Source: JASMTM01 sp046483075 (GTDB lineage Bacteria; Thermotogota; Thermotogae; Petrotogales; Kosmotogaceae). From it: a stretch of DNA of 64,000 bases. Every line of letters starts with the position of its first letter. The first letter of the stretch is position 1. Below the pieces are notes generated by a model, which was given only the letters and a program-made list of their open reading frames with translations, was not told the origin of the DNA and ran no database searches. Where the stretch lies: the NCBI GenBank assembly GCA_046483075.1, contig JAWODV010000073.1, positions 1 to 64,000 on the forward strand. The letters run 5' to 3'. The position numbers and the translations under genes were made by a program. This document shows, one piece after another, positions 17,752 to 26,917 of this stretch.

Positions 17752-18844
17752 AGAGTTCTTTCTCTTGATCAAAAATTATGCTGAGCACCAGGCCCAGCCC
17801 AAACATTAATGACAACAATGAGGAGCCTCCATAGCTAACAAAGGGTAATGTAAGCCCGGTGGGCGGAAATAAACCCAGATTGACTGCGATATTAATGCTT
17901 GCTTGAATTGCAACAAAGAAACCAAATCCTAGAATATACAATCTTCCCTGGATATCTTTTTTCAATTTTAACGCAATGATTATTAAAATTCTCAGAAAAC
18001 CCAGGTATGCCAGCAGCAGCAACACGAGACCGATAAATCCAAGCTCTTCACCAATTGTGGCAAAAATAAAATCAGAGTAACTCACCGGTATATAGTATTT
18101 AACAATTCCAAGACCAAGCCCCGTTCCGACGAGTTCTCCATTGGATATTGCCATTAAACTGTAATCTATCTGGTCGCGAACTTCCCCGCCTTCAGAAGAA
18201 AAGAATGATGTGATTCTTTCAAGTTGATATTCCTGAATCCATCCCTGCTGGAACGCCAGTACAACTACTAACAGCATTATCAATGCTAAAAAAAGCACAT
18301 GACGAAATTTTAATCCGCCTATGAAGAGCATCACAAAGGTTATTATTAGCATAAGGCCGGACGTTGAAAGATCCGGTTCAAGAAAGGTCAAACCAATTAT
18401 TGGAGAAACGATTAATAGGGGCACTAAAAGTAAATTGATCACTGTTTTCTCTTTGTCTTCAATTTTTGCTAGATAACGAGCCAGTACAAGAATAAGTATA
18501 ATTTTAGCAAATTCAGAAACCTGGAGGGTCATAAAACCAAAATCAATCCACCTGTGAGAACCACCCCTACTGGATGATAAAAGTACAACGGCAAGCAAAC
18601 CAATAATTACTGGATAATAAATGTAAAAAGCATTTCGAAAGTGTCTTTTGGCCTTCATTAAGATGACAATTATGGCAGCGATTATCCCCAGCCAAAATGC
18701 TATCAACTGTTTCAGCAAAAAATCAGTTGCTGACAAATATGGTAGTCTGGCTTCCATACTCAAACCTGCGCTATAAACAAACACAAAGCCAAGCACTATA
18801 AAAAAACTTGTAAATATTGATAATAAAACTAATCTTCTAGTCAT
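17741..18844 (-). CDS. ftsW: Lipid II polymerase of the SEDS family (FtsW-like)
   Basis: Polytopic membrane glycosyltransferase that polymerises lipid II with a class B PBP during division. About 367 residues with roughly 10 hydrophobic segments. Family features include the VGTGLG loop, the FIFATIGEELGFIG segment and a C-terminal PPTGLTLPFVSYGGSSLL. I use the ATG at 18844, which overlaps the murD stop (ATGACTAG). A TTG at 18853 is also possible. Its position between murD and murG is the classic dcw order and favours FtsW over RodA. No cognate PBP gene is in the operon. Confidence 0.9.
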   Translation of the reverse strand: MTRRLVLLSIFTSFFIVLGFVFVYSAGLSMEARLPYLSATDFLLKQLIAFWLGIIAAIIVILMKAKRHFRNAFYIYYPVIIGLLAVVLLSSSRGGSHRWIDFGFMTLQVSEFAKIILILVLARYLAKIEDKEKTVINLLLVPLLIVSPIIGLTFLEPDLSTSGLMLIITFVMLFIGGLKFRHVLFLALIMLLVVVLAFQQGWIQEYQLERITSFFSSEGGEVRDQIDYSLMAISNGELVGTGLGLGIVKYYIPVSYSDFIFATIGEELGFIGLVLLLLAYLGFLRILIIIALKLKKDIQGRLYILGFGFFVAIQASINIAVNLGLFPPTGLTLPFVSYGGSSLLSLMFGLGLVLSIIFDQEKELYER

Positions 18845-20204
18845 TATTTTCAATCCTGTCTTTGAGGCGTTTCACTTTATCAGTGAAATCATCGCCTCTG
18901 TGTTTATAGCTTTCATACATATCATAACTCGAACCCCCAGGGCTGAATAAAACAACATCACCCATAGTAATTTCTTCATAAGCCCTATCTACAGCTTCTT
19001 CCATATTATTTACGCTTATAAAAGGTATTCTATGTTCCTCAAGTTTTCTTCTCAATGATCTCATGGAAGAGCCTATCATTATTATACGCTTAAGTGAAAA
19101 CAGTTTTTCAAGCAACTCATCGTAGCTTTCCTTTTTTTCCTTCCCGGCAAGAATTAACACAACTCTACTGGGATCAAAGTTTTTAAGCGCGGAAATAACA
19201 GCGTAAGCATTTGTAGCTTTGGAGTCATTAATAAACATCACATCATTTATTGTGCCTACTATAGTCATTCTATATTCCAGTGCCTTATAGTCCAGAAGGG
19301 ACTGCAAAGAATCAATTGGATTAATTCCAATTAAATATGCAAGCGCAATAGCAATCGAAGCATTCTCTTTGTTGTGAGTTTCCTTTAGTGGAAATCCATT
19401 GAAGGGGAGTTCCATTTTGTGAAAACGCAATATACCGTTTTCAAGATCAAAAAATGAACCCTTTCCCTGACTAAATTCAACCACTTTTTTCAAAGTTTCA
19501 GCACTTAAAAGCCTATGTTTTTTCTCTACTATCTCTTTTTTAATGATTGAATAACCATCTGTTATTTCCGGGAGAATCATTTTTGACCATATATATTCTT
19601 CAAAGGAAAGGTGGTAGTCGAGATGATCCTCTTCAATATTAAGCAAAGCAGAGATATGGAAGTAAGGTTCTCTCTTTCTAAACCAGCTCAACTGAAATGA
19701 ACTAACCTCAACCACATAAAAATCTATCTTTTCCCTTAACGCTGATGTAAGAGGTGTACCCAAATTACCCCCTGCGAAAACAGCATCGTGTTTTTTTCTA
19801 AGTATGTGTTCAACCATTGTAACTGTAGTTGATTTTCCGTTAGTACCAGTAATACCAATAAGCACACCATAATTCCTGTCTTTTAATATGTTTAATGCTA
19901 TCTCTTGCTCTGTGCCAAAGGATTTTCCAGACTTTCGAATCTTCCTGCCCATACTGCTGTTTGGTGATATTCCCGGGCTGACTGCAAAGGAATCACACAG
20001 AAAAAGTTTTTTTGTGTGAGCATTTTCCTCGTATTTGATGTTTTTTTCTTCGAGGTAATCACGTTTCTTCTTATCAAGCATCTTTTTTTCGGAGACAAAA
20101 AAACTGGAAGGTTCATAACCCTCTATTTCTAGCAGATATTTCAATAACTCATAATTTGAAGAACCAAACCCAACTATACCAATTTTTCCACTGAGTAATT
20201 CCAA
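18837..20204 (-). CDS. murD: UDP-N-acetylmuramoyl-L-alanine--D-glutamate ligase
   Basis: Adds D-Glu to the muramyl stem. 455 residues. The N-terminal UDP-binding turn is GIVGFGSSN and the ATP loop GTNGKSTT sits at 120-127, with NIEEDHLDYH and NDSKATNAYA further on, all typical of MurD. The start is TTG 20204, directly after the mraY stop, with GGGGGAGG six bases upstream. It overlaps ftsW at the 3' end. Confidence 0.94.
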   Translation of the reverse strand: MELLSGKIGIVGFGSSNYELLKYLLEIEGYEPSSFFVSEKKMLDKKKRDYLEEKNIKYEENAHTKKLFLCDSFAVSPGISPNSSMGRKIRKSGKSFGTEQEIALNILKDRNYGVLIGITGTNGKSTTVTMVEHILRKKHDAVFAGGNLGTPLTSALREKIDFYVVEVSSFQLSWFRKREPYFHISALLNIEEDHLDYHLSFEEYIWSKMILPEITDGYSIIKKEIVEKKHRLLSAETLKKVVEFSQGKGSFFDLENGILRFHKMELPFNGFPLKETHNKENASIAIALAYLIGINPIDSLQSLLDYKALEYRMTIVGTINDVMFINDSKATNAYAVISALKNFDPSRVVLILAGKEKKESYDELLEKLFSLKRIIMIGSSMRSLRRKLEEHRIPFISVNNMEEAVDRAYEEITMGDVVLFSPGGSSYDMYESYKHRGDDFTDKVKRLKDRIENND

Positions 20205-21131
20205 CTACAACCTCCCCCAGACTAACAAACCGATAAAAGATAATAATAATGCAACTGCAGAAAAGCTAACAGTTATTTTTGTTTCACTCCATCCATTCAT
20301 CTCAAAATGATGATGGACAGGTGACATCTTGAAAACTCTTTTACCAAAACACTTGTAAGAAAATACCTGTATAATCACGCTGAGCATTTCCGCTACAAAT
20401 ACTGAACCAAAGAAAATTATAAACAAATCAAGTCCTTTTAATGCCAGTGCTGTTGCAAGGATTCCACCTAAAGCGAGTGATCCGGTATCTCCCATAAAAA
20501 TCCTTGCTGGATGCCAATTATACCAGATAAAACCAAGCACAGCGCCAATAAGTGAAAGGAACAAAACATTGAAATATCCAACAACCACCAAGGGAACAAC
20601 TGATGCAACAAAAACGGAAGCCGCGAGACCATCAACCCCATCGGTAAGGTTTACTGCATTACTTGTTCCTACAACAATAATTATTGACATTGGAAAATAA
20701 AGAAATCCAATATCTACAGGACCTACAAAAGGCACGACAAATTCTGTATGTGGAAAATACGAATAAATTAACAAAATAATAATTGTTGCAGACACAAACT
20801 GAATACATAATTTTAATATTGCGCTGAGACCGGCAGCATTTTTCTTTTTGTATTTTAAATAGTCATCAAGAAATCCAGTAGTACTAAAGAGGATTCCCGA
20901 AACAAAAATAATAAGGTTTTCTATATTGAAATTCCAGATAAGCGCTACAATAAGTCCAACAAAAATGAATACGATACCGCCTGAGGTAGGTGTCCCTGTT
21001 TTGTGATTGTGTAAATCGGGCCCTTCTTCTCTTATAAACTGTCCGATCTTCTTTTTCCTTTGCATTTCGATAAAAGGTTTCAAAAGAACAAAGGTAAGCA
21101 TAAACGATATGATTAACACCATTCTTTCCAT
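20205..21131 (-). CDS. mraY: Phospho-N-acetylmuramoyl-pentapeptide transferase
   Basis: Integral membrane enzyme that makes lipid I from UDP-MurNAc-pentapeptide and undecaprenyl phosphate. 308 residues with about 10 transmembrane segments, slightly short of the usual 320-360. Signature loops are seen: GFLDDYLKYKKKN, NLTDGVDGLA and FMGDTGSLALGG, plus the SPVHHHFE histidine segment in the last cytoplasmic loop. ATG start one base after murF. The N-terminus looks trimmed but the active-site aspartates are all present. Confidence 0.94.
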   Translation of the reverse strand: MERMVLIISFMLTFVLLKPFIEMQRKKKIGQFIREEGPDLHNHKTGTPTSGGIVFIFVGLIVALIWNFNIENLIIFVSGILFSTTGFLDDYLKYKKKNAAGLSAILKLCIQFVSATIIILLIYSYFPHTEFVVPFVGPVDIGFLYFPMSIIIVVGTSNAVNLTDGVDGLAASVFVASVVPLVVVGYFNVLFLSLIGAVLGFIWYNWHPARIFMGDTGSLALGGILATALALKGLDLFIIFFGSVFVAEMLSVIIQVFSYKCFGKRVFKMSPVHHHFEMNGWSETKITVSFSAVALLLSFIGLLVWGRL

Positions 21132-21132
21132 A

Positions 21133-22455
21133 TCAACTTATCCTTTTTAGAAAACTGTTCACCAGGTTTTCCATTTCGATTCCTCTAGAAGCTTTGAAGT
21201 AAACAATTGTTCCAGAATGGGCATTATTTGAAAGCCAATCGACTATCTTATTGATTTCATCTGTAACAATATCAGGTGAAATACTTTTTTCAGCATATTT
21301 TATTTGTCTGTCCTTTGTGTAAAGTAAAACACAGTCAAATTTTCTCAGTTCCTTACCTAACTGTTCATGAGTATTTTCAGAATGTGTTCCCTGTTCTAGA
21401 ATGGATCCCACAACAGCTATTGTTTTTCCTGGACTCATTCTTTTGATGGTTTCAATTGCTGCTCGAACAGATTCCAGACTGCTGTTATAACAATCGTTTA
21501 TTATTGTTATGCCTCTTTTTTTCACAAAACTAAATCTGTCTTTAAAGGGAAGCTCAATTTGTGTCGCAGAAATCTCAAATCCTTCAATACCTAGAGCGAG
21601 AAGAACGGTACTTGCAGCCAGAAAATCAAGTAGCTGTCCTCTATGCCAGATGTTCTTGAACCTCAGCATGTATCTCCCCGATGAGTTTTCGAAAACACCA
21701 AAGGTAAAATTATTATCATAATAAAATTCCACAAGCCTTTGATTTCCAGTTTCAATGCCAAAATAATATTTTTTGCAGGAGAGTTTCTCTACAAAGCTTA
21801 CTATATCTTTGTCATCAGAGTACGCAACAGCAATATCTTCACTTTTAAGCTCTGAAAAAATACCAAGTTTTTCCTCAAGAAGGGCTTCTCTATCTTCAAA
21901 TTTTCCCAGATGAGCTGTTCCCACATTCAGCAGTACTGAAACATCGGGTTTTATTAAATCAACCAGTTCTTTAATGTCACCCGAAGAATTTGTCCCGCAT
22001 TCAAATATTACCCATTTGGCAGATTTCAGTTGTTCTCTGTTATTTAATATGGAAAGTGGAACACCAATCTCTGTATTATAATTCTTTTCAGTAAAATAAA
22101 CACTACCCATATCTGAAAGCATAGAAGCCAGGCATATTTTGGTGGTGGTTTTTCCATTAGAGCCGGTTATTGCTATTCTGTTTTGTGCGAGAGACTGGTT
22201 TAACACAATTTTAGCCGCTGTTTTTAGTAATTCAATTGAATCTTCTGTTGTAAAATATCTTGAATCCTCTGAAACTTTCCTGGTAATAACATAGGAAGCT
22301 CCTCTTTCAACTGCATCCTCTACATATTCATTTCCGTCAAACCTTTCACCTTTAAGAGCAACAAATATGTCTCCGTTTCTGATTTTTCTTGAATCTATAA
22401 CCAATCTTTTACCTTTGGATTTTTCAATAAATTCTCCCACTGAAACGGGATTCAC
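21133..22455 (-). CDS. murF: UDP-MurNAc-tripeptide--D-Ala-D-Ala ligase
   Basis: Adds the terminal D-Ala-D-Ala dipeptide. 440 residues. The N-terminal domain includes VIDSRKIRNGDIFVALKG, close to the MurE/MurF signature. The ATP loop GSNGKTTT lies at 98-105 and INDCYNSSLESV in the C-terminal half. GTG start at 22455 overlaps the murE stop as GTGA, indicating coupled translation. Confidence 0.94.
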   Translation of the reverse strand: MNPVSVGEFIEKSKGKRLVIDSRKIRNGDIFVALKGERFDGNEYVEDAVERGASYVITRKVSEDSRYFTTEDSIELLKTAAKIVLNQSLAQNRIAITGSNGKTTTKICLASMLSDMGSVYFTEKNYNTEIGVPLSILNNREQLKSAKWVIFECGTNSSGDIKELVDLIKPDVSVLLNVGTAHLGKFEDREALLEEKLGIFSELKSEDIAVAYSDDKDIVSFVEKLSCKKYYFGIETGNQRLVEFYYDNNFTFGVFENSSGRYMLRFKNIWHRGQLLDFLAASTVLLALGIEGFEISATQIELPFKDRFSFVKKRGITIINDCYNSSLESVRAAIETIKRMSPGKTIAVVGSILEQGTHSENTHEQLGKELRKFDCVLLYTKDRQIKYAEKSISPDIVTDEINKIVDWLSNNAHSGTIVYFKASRGIEMENLVNSFLKRIS

Positions 22456-23948
22456 TTTTTCATATTCCTCCGGAATTTTGTTTCTAAAATCTCTTTAACT
22501 ACATTTTTGTCATTGAAAGGAAGAGCGTTATCACCTATCAACTGGTAAGCTTCATGTCCTCTACCTGCAATTATGACCATATCCTGTCGATTTGCCAGGG
22601 TAAGCGCAACACTTATTGCTTCTCTTCTTTCGGGTATTATAAGGTAAGGTTTGAACTTATTCACTCCTGCCTCTATGTCTGTTAGTATCTCGTGCGGGTC
22701 TTCTCTTTTTGGATCATCTGAGGTGAGTACAATTACATCGGAAAACTTTGAAGCCACCTGACCCATTAGAGGTCTTTTCCCTTTGTCAGCATTGCCCCCT
22801 GCTCCAAAAACGGTAATAAGCCGGCCTTCGGTAAGTTTTCCGGCAGTAACCAGAAGTTTTTCCAGTGCATCAGGGGTATGTGCAAAATCAATTACCACTT
22901 CAAATCCATATTTAGTTGCTTCCTCAACAAATTCAAATCTCCCGGGTACGCCGGTGAAATTTGAAATCGCATCAGCAATATGTTCAACATCATAGTTGAG
23001 TGAATCCAATATAGTAACACATGCAGCAACATTATACGCATTATGCTGTCCAACAAGCCTTGTATAAATCTTGTGAGAAGAGCCATACGGTGTTTCAATC
23101 GTGAAAAACATTCCTGTGCGAAGCATCTCGAGATCCTTGATTTTGTAGTGAGATTCATCACCAAACCCATAGGTCACAAGCCTATCTTTTGGTACCTCAA
23201 CATCACATACATTTATCCTGTCACCATTTACAACCGCTTTACCATTTGGTTTCAATAACTCAAAAAGTTTTAATTTTGTCCTGTAGTATTCTTCAAAACT
23301 GCAATGAAAATCCAGATGGTCACGGGTTACATTTGTCAGTACAGCGATATCAAATCGTATTGCTTCAACACGATACATGGCAAGTGCATGTGATGAGACT
23401 TCCATAACAAAGTACTCATAATCTTCTTTAACCGATTCCTGAAGATAATTTATCAATGTTGAAGGACCCGGAGTAGTGTTTTTAGGATTATTGATAAGCC
23501 TTCCTGCCACATGATTTCTAACTGTTCCAATAAGTGATGTTTTCTTCTCGAAACTATCAAGTATATGTTTCAGCATCGTTGTTATTGTTGTTTTTCCATT
23601 GGTTCCAGTAACGCCTATAGTAACGAGACTTTTATATGGGTGTCCTTGTAGCTCCATAAGTAATATTGCTTCAGCTCTTCTTGAATTTTTCACATAAACA
23701 ACTGGAACCTTTATTTCATCAAGATCGAGAGGTTCTTCAGCCACAAAAGCCTTTGCACCTTTTTCTTGAAGATCATGGGCAAGCAGGTGAGAATTGAAAT
23801 TTGTGCCTTTTATGCATATAAAAATACCTCCAGGAGTGAAGTTTCGAGAGTTATGCGTTATACCATTAATTTCAGGGTCAAGTCCATTCATGTTCACAAT
23901 TTCAACTACATCTTTGTTAAGGAGCTTAACAATTCGGGATACTCTCAC
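22452..23948 (-). CDS. murE: UDP-MurNAc-dipeptide ligase (probably lysine-adding)
   Basis: Adds the third stem residue. 498 residues. ATP loop GTNGKTT (115-121). The amino-acid specificity loop reads DDPKREDP. DAP-adding enzymes have DNPR at this place, while the Thermotoga lysine-adding enzyme has a DDPR-type loop, so lysine is the better guess. GTG start at 23948. Its ribosome site is embedded in a run of nine G (C on the plus strand, 23954-23962). It is the first gene of the mur operon and is transcribed divergently from hrcA from an overlapping promoter. Confidence 0.92.
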   Translation of the reverse strand: MRVSRIVKLLNKDVVEIVNMNGLDPEINGITHNSRNFTPGGIFICIKGTNFNSHLLAHDLQEKGAKAFVAEEPLDLDEIKVPVVYVKNSRRAEAILLMELQGHPYKSLVTIGVTGTNGKTTITTMLKHILDSFEKKTSLIGTVRNHVAGRLINNPKNTTPGPSTLINYLQESVKEDYEYFVMEVSSHALAMYRVEAIRFDIAVLTNVTRDHLDFHCSFEEYYRTKLKLFELLKPNGKAVVNGDRINVCDVEVPKDRLVTYGFGDESHYKIKDLEMLRTGMFFTIETPYGSSHKIYTRLVGQHNAYNVAACVTILDSLNYDVEHIADAISNFTGVPGRFEFVEEATKYGFEVVIDFAHTPDALEKLLVTAGKLTEGRLITVFGAGGNADKGKRPLMGQVASKFSDVIVLTSDDPKREDPHEILTDIEAGVNKFKPYLIIPERREAISVALTLANRQDMVIIAGRGHEAYQLIGDNALPFNDKNVVKEILETKFRRNMKK

Positions 23949-23973
23949 AGCTTCCCCCCCCCTTCTTTAAGCT

Positions 23974-24002
23974 ATTTTATCACTCTATATTTCCCTTGAC
24001 AA
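23974..24002 (-). promoter_or_regulatory. Promoter of the murE-murC operon
   Basis: On the minus strand TTGTCA (24002-23997) and TAAAAT (23979-23974) are 17 nt apart. The -35 box overlaps the -35 box of the hrcA promoter on the other strand (shared core 23997-24001). Confidence 0.75.
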
Positions 24003-24024
24003 CTAAGAAAGGTCATGCTAAGAT
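23996..24024 (+). promoter_or_regulatory. Promoter of hrcA-grpE-dnaJ
   Basis: TTGACA (23996-24001) and TAAGAT (24019-24024) with a 17-nt spacer. The predicted start of transcription (about 24031) falls inside the CIRCE operator. Confidence 0.8.
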
Positions 24025-24027
24025 TAA

Positions 24028-24054
24028 TTAGCAGTCTAATGAGGTGAGTGCTAA
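24028..24054 (+). promoter_or_regulatory. CIRCE operator (HrcA binding site)
   Basis: TTAGCAGTC-N9-GAGTGCTAA. This matches the CIRCE consensus TTAGCACTC-N9-GAGTGCTAA with one mismatch in the left arm. The right arm covers part of the ribosome site and the first base of the hrcA ATG, so HrcA should repress its own operon. Confidence 0.93.
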
Positions 24055-25097
24055 TGAACCGGAAAAATATAATAGGACCGGACTTGAATGATAGACAATT
24101 AAAAGTCCTGTATTGTGTTGTTAAGCAATTTATAGAGAACAGTAAACCAGTGAGTTCCAACCAGGTGCTTGAATATTCGAATCTTGACTACAGTTCTGCA
24201 ACAATCAGGAACGATATGAGAAAACTTGAATTTCTAAACTACATACATCAGCCTCATATATCAGCTGGAAGAATACCCACGGATAAGGGATTACGTTTCT
24301 ATTATGAATCAATAGAAAAGCTTTCCAGTGAAACAAAAGAAGAAAGTGCTGAAATTTCTTTGAGAAGAGTTGCAATAATAGCTGATATTGATAGACTTCT
24401 TGCAGGAACAACAAGATTGCTCGCAGGACTAACAAAGTGTCTTGTTATCGCTGAAAAACCCGATCTTGACAAACTCAGGATCAAGCATATTACTATTTCT
24501 CCAATAACTGATCATTATTTAAACGTAACTGTTATCACAGAACTTGGTGTAACGAAAAATTCAGCTGTCAATGCTTCATTTGATTATGCTGAATTGGATG
24601 AATTTGAACGAAGGGTAAACGAGATTGTTGTTGGCAAAAAGATACAGGAAATAAAGGAAGGATTACGAAATGTAACCTTTGACAACGATTCATGGTATAG
24701 CGAAAGATTTGAAAGACTTTTTCACTTCATGGAAAGTGTATTCGAAAATGAAAATCTTGATAGATATGAAAAATACGGGCTGGAATATATACTTGGATCT
24801 GACAGATTGAGCGTAAAAGATATGGTTGCCATAGCAAAATACGTTGAGAACTCCAGAAGACTTGAGGACCTATTGATAGAATTAACCAGCTCAGATGGAG
24901 AAATTGCTTTGATAGGTAGTGAAATCGGAAAAAATGATCTTAAGAGCTTCTCTTTCCTCAGTTCGCCATATGGCAATCAAAAGTTGAAGCTAGGAACGGT
25001 TGTAGTAATTGCACCAAAAATTGTCGAATACGAGAGAATACTCGGCTATTTGAAATTCGGTGTAAACAGGCTTTCAGAAATATTAAGTAATCGATAA
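24054..25097 (+). CDS. hrcA: Heat-inducible transcription repressor HrcA
   Basis: Represses class I heat-shock genes by binding CIRCE and is kept active by GroEL. 347 residues. A winged-helix DNA-binding domain (about 10-85; SSATIRNDMRKLEFLNYIHQPHISAGRIPTD is split across positions 47-77) is followed by a GAF-like domain with the inserted dimerisation region. I use the ATG at 24054, with GAGGTG seven bases upstream, over a GTG two codons earlier. First gene of hrcA-grpE-dnaJ. The CIRCE element overlaps its translation start. Confidence 0.95.
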   Translation: MNRKNIIGPDLNDRQLKVLYCVVKQFIENSKPVSSNQVLEYSNLDYSSATIRNDMRKLEFLNYIHQPHISAGRIPTDKGLRFYYESIEKLSSETKEESAEISLRRVAIIADIDRLLAGTTRLLAGLTKCLVIAEKPDLDKLRIKHITISPITDHYLNVTVITELGVTKNSAVNASFDYAELDEFERRVNEIVVGKKIQEIKEGLRNVTFDNDSWYSERFERLFHFMESVFENENLDRYEKYGLEYILGSDRLSVKDMVAIAKYVENSRRLEDLLIELTSSDGEIALIGSEIGKNDLKSFSFLSSPYGNQKLKLGTVVVIAPKIVEYERILGYLKFGVNRLSEILSNR

Positions 25098-25112
25098 ATG
25101 GAGGTGAAGTAG

Positions 25113-25793
25113 ATGTCAGAAAATAAAAAGAAAAACCAATTTAACGAAAAGGATAAAATAAATCAGGAGAATTCTGAAGAGTTAGAAGAAAAAGAAAAAA
25201 GTAAAAATAAACAGGAAGATATTCTCATGGAAAAAGAAAAAGAACTGGAAGAAAAAAGCAAGGAAATAAAGCAACTCGAATCAGAACTGATGAGAGTAAA
25301 AGCAGAGTTTCATAATTATCGTAAAGCACTGGAAAGAGAATACAATGAACGCGTAAAAAGAGAGAAGGAAAACATCATATTTAAATTGATTTCACTATTC
25401 GAGGACTTTGAACGTGCTCTTAATCATAGCGATAAAGCCTCCGAAAACCTGTTAATTGGAATCAGGATGATATATAAACAGTTCAAAACAGTCCTTGTAG
25501 AAGAGGGTGTCGAGGAAATATTGCCTTCCATTGGTGAACTATTCGATCCGTTCCGGGATGAGGTTGCAGAAACACGTGTATCAGACAATCGTGAAGAAAT
25601 GGAAATAATTGAAGTTCAGGAAAAAGGTTATAAATTTGGGAAAAAAATACTGAAATCACCCAAGGTAATAGTCGCTATAAACCCGAATGAAAATAGCGAT
25701 GCGGCTGAAAATAAAGTTAACACTGAAGGCGAAAATGATTCAGAACAAAAAGATAACCCTCAGGATACAAAAAACGAAAACAACGGTAGGTGA
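25113..25793 (+). CDS. grpE: Nucleotide exchange factor GrpE
   Basis: Exchanges ADP on DnaK. 226 residues. A long charged N-terminal helix (about 1-110, almost all E/K/Q coiled coil) is followed by the compact beta domain (about 125-185, VEEILPSIGELFDPFRDE...). The C-terminal tail (190-226) is hydrophilic and Asn/Glu/Asp-rich, longer than in many GrpE proteins. ATG at 25113 with GGAGGTGA upstream. The stop overlaps the ribosome site of dnaJ. Confidence 0.93.
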   Translation: MSENKKKNQFNEKDKINQENSEELEEKEKSKNKQEDILMEKEKELEEKSKEIKQLESELMRVKAEFHNYRKALEREYNERVKREKENIIFKLISLFEDFERALNHSDKASENLLIGIRMIYKQFKTVLVEEGVEEILPSIGELFDPFRDEVAETRVSDNREEMEIIEVQEKGYKFGKKILKSPKVIVAINPNENSDAAENKVNTEGENDSEQKDNPQDTKNENNGR

Positions 25794-25798
25794 TTTTT

Positions 25799-26917
25799 TT
25801 GGCTGCACGCAAAGACTATTATGAAATTCTGGGTGTATCAAAAGACGCATCACAGGAAGAAATAAGAAAAGCGTATAGACAGCTTGTAAGAAAATGGCAT
25901 CCTGACAGGCACAAAGATGATAAAGCTAGAAAGGATGCTGAAAATAAATTCAAAGAAATCCAGGAAGCCTATGAAGTACTGAGTAATCCTAAAAAGAAAG
26001 CGATGTACGATAAATTCGGTTATGTTGGAGATCAGTCATATCAACCTTCAGGTAGCGGAAGAACAACAGGAGGTACTGGAGGTTTCTTTGATGACGTTTT
26101 TGGAGACTTCCAGGATGTATTTGATGTTTTCTTCGGTACTCAAAGAAGCAGGACCGGTGCCGGAACACGACAACAAAGTATTAAGGGTGAAGATGTACAT
26201 GCCAGGATAGATGTAGAATTGTCTGAAGTTGTAACCGGAAAAACAACATACCTTGAATATGATAGAAAAGTACAATGTTCCTCATGCAATGGTACCGGGG
26301 CTGAAAATGGTACAAATTTCACTACATGTCCACGTTGTGAAGGAACGGGCGTAGTTCGCGAACAACATCGATCTTTTTTTGGCGTCTTTACAAATACAAG
26401 AACCTGTGAAACCTGTGGAGGTACCGGAAGAATAATTGACAGAAAATGCCCCAAATGTAACGGTACAGGATACGTTAAAAAGAAGTACCGGGTAAAGGTA
26501 AACATCCCACCTGGGGTAGAAAATGGTGCAACATTACGGATTCCCAGACAGGGACACGCAGGAAAATACGGTGGGCCTGCCGGTGATCTTTATGTCCAGG
26601 TACGCGTTAACATGCCTCCTCAGTATGCCAGAAGGGGTAACGAACTCCTTGTAGAAAAAAAGATAGATTATCTTGACGCATCATTGGGAACCGTTATCAG
26701 GATAGGACTTCCAGAAGGCGGTTATGAAAATTTGAAAATTCCGCCTGGAACAAATCCAGGTACAACCTTCCGGTTAAAAGGATATGGATTACCACAAATG
26801 TCAAGCAATCGTCGAGGGGATATTCTTGTTACGGTTAGGGTTGATATACCAAAACCGTCAAGGAAAGAGAAAAAATTACTTGAAGAAATTGCAAAAAGCA
26901 GAAAAAAAGATAGATGA
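25799..26917 (+). CDS. dnaJ: Chaperone DnaJ
   Basis: Co-chaperone that delivers clients to DnaK and stimulates its ATPase. 372 residues. J domain (4-70) with the HPD triad in KWHPDRH, then a Gly/Phe-rich linker, four zinc-finger repeats (CSSCNGTG, CPRCEGTG, CETCGGTG, CPKCNGTG) and the C-terminal beta domains. The TTG at 25799 gives MAARKDYYEILGV and has AGGTGA upstream. The GTG at 25790 overlaps that site and is less likely. dnaK is not in the operon, which fits the arrangement known in Thermotoga. Confidence 0.95.
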   Translation: MAARKDYYEILGVSKDASQEEIRKAYRQLVRKWHPDRHKDDKARKDAENKFKEIQEAYEVLSNPKKKAMYDKFGYVGDQSYQPSGSGRTTGGTGGFFDDVFGDFQDVFDVFFGTQRSRTGAGTRQQSIKGEDVHARIDVELSEVVTGKTTYLEYDRKVQCSSCNGTGAENGTNFTTCPRCEGTGVVREQHRSFFGVFTNTRTCETCGGTGRIIDRKCPKCNGTGYVKKKYRVKVNIPPGVENGATLRIPRQGHAGKYGGPAGDLYVQVRVNMPPQYARRGNELLVEKKIDYLDASLGTVIRIGLPEGGYENLKIPPGTNPGTTFRLKGYGLPQMSSNRRGDILVTVRVDIPKPSRKEKKLLEEIAKSRKKDR

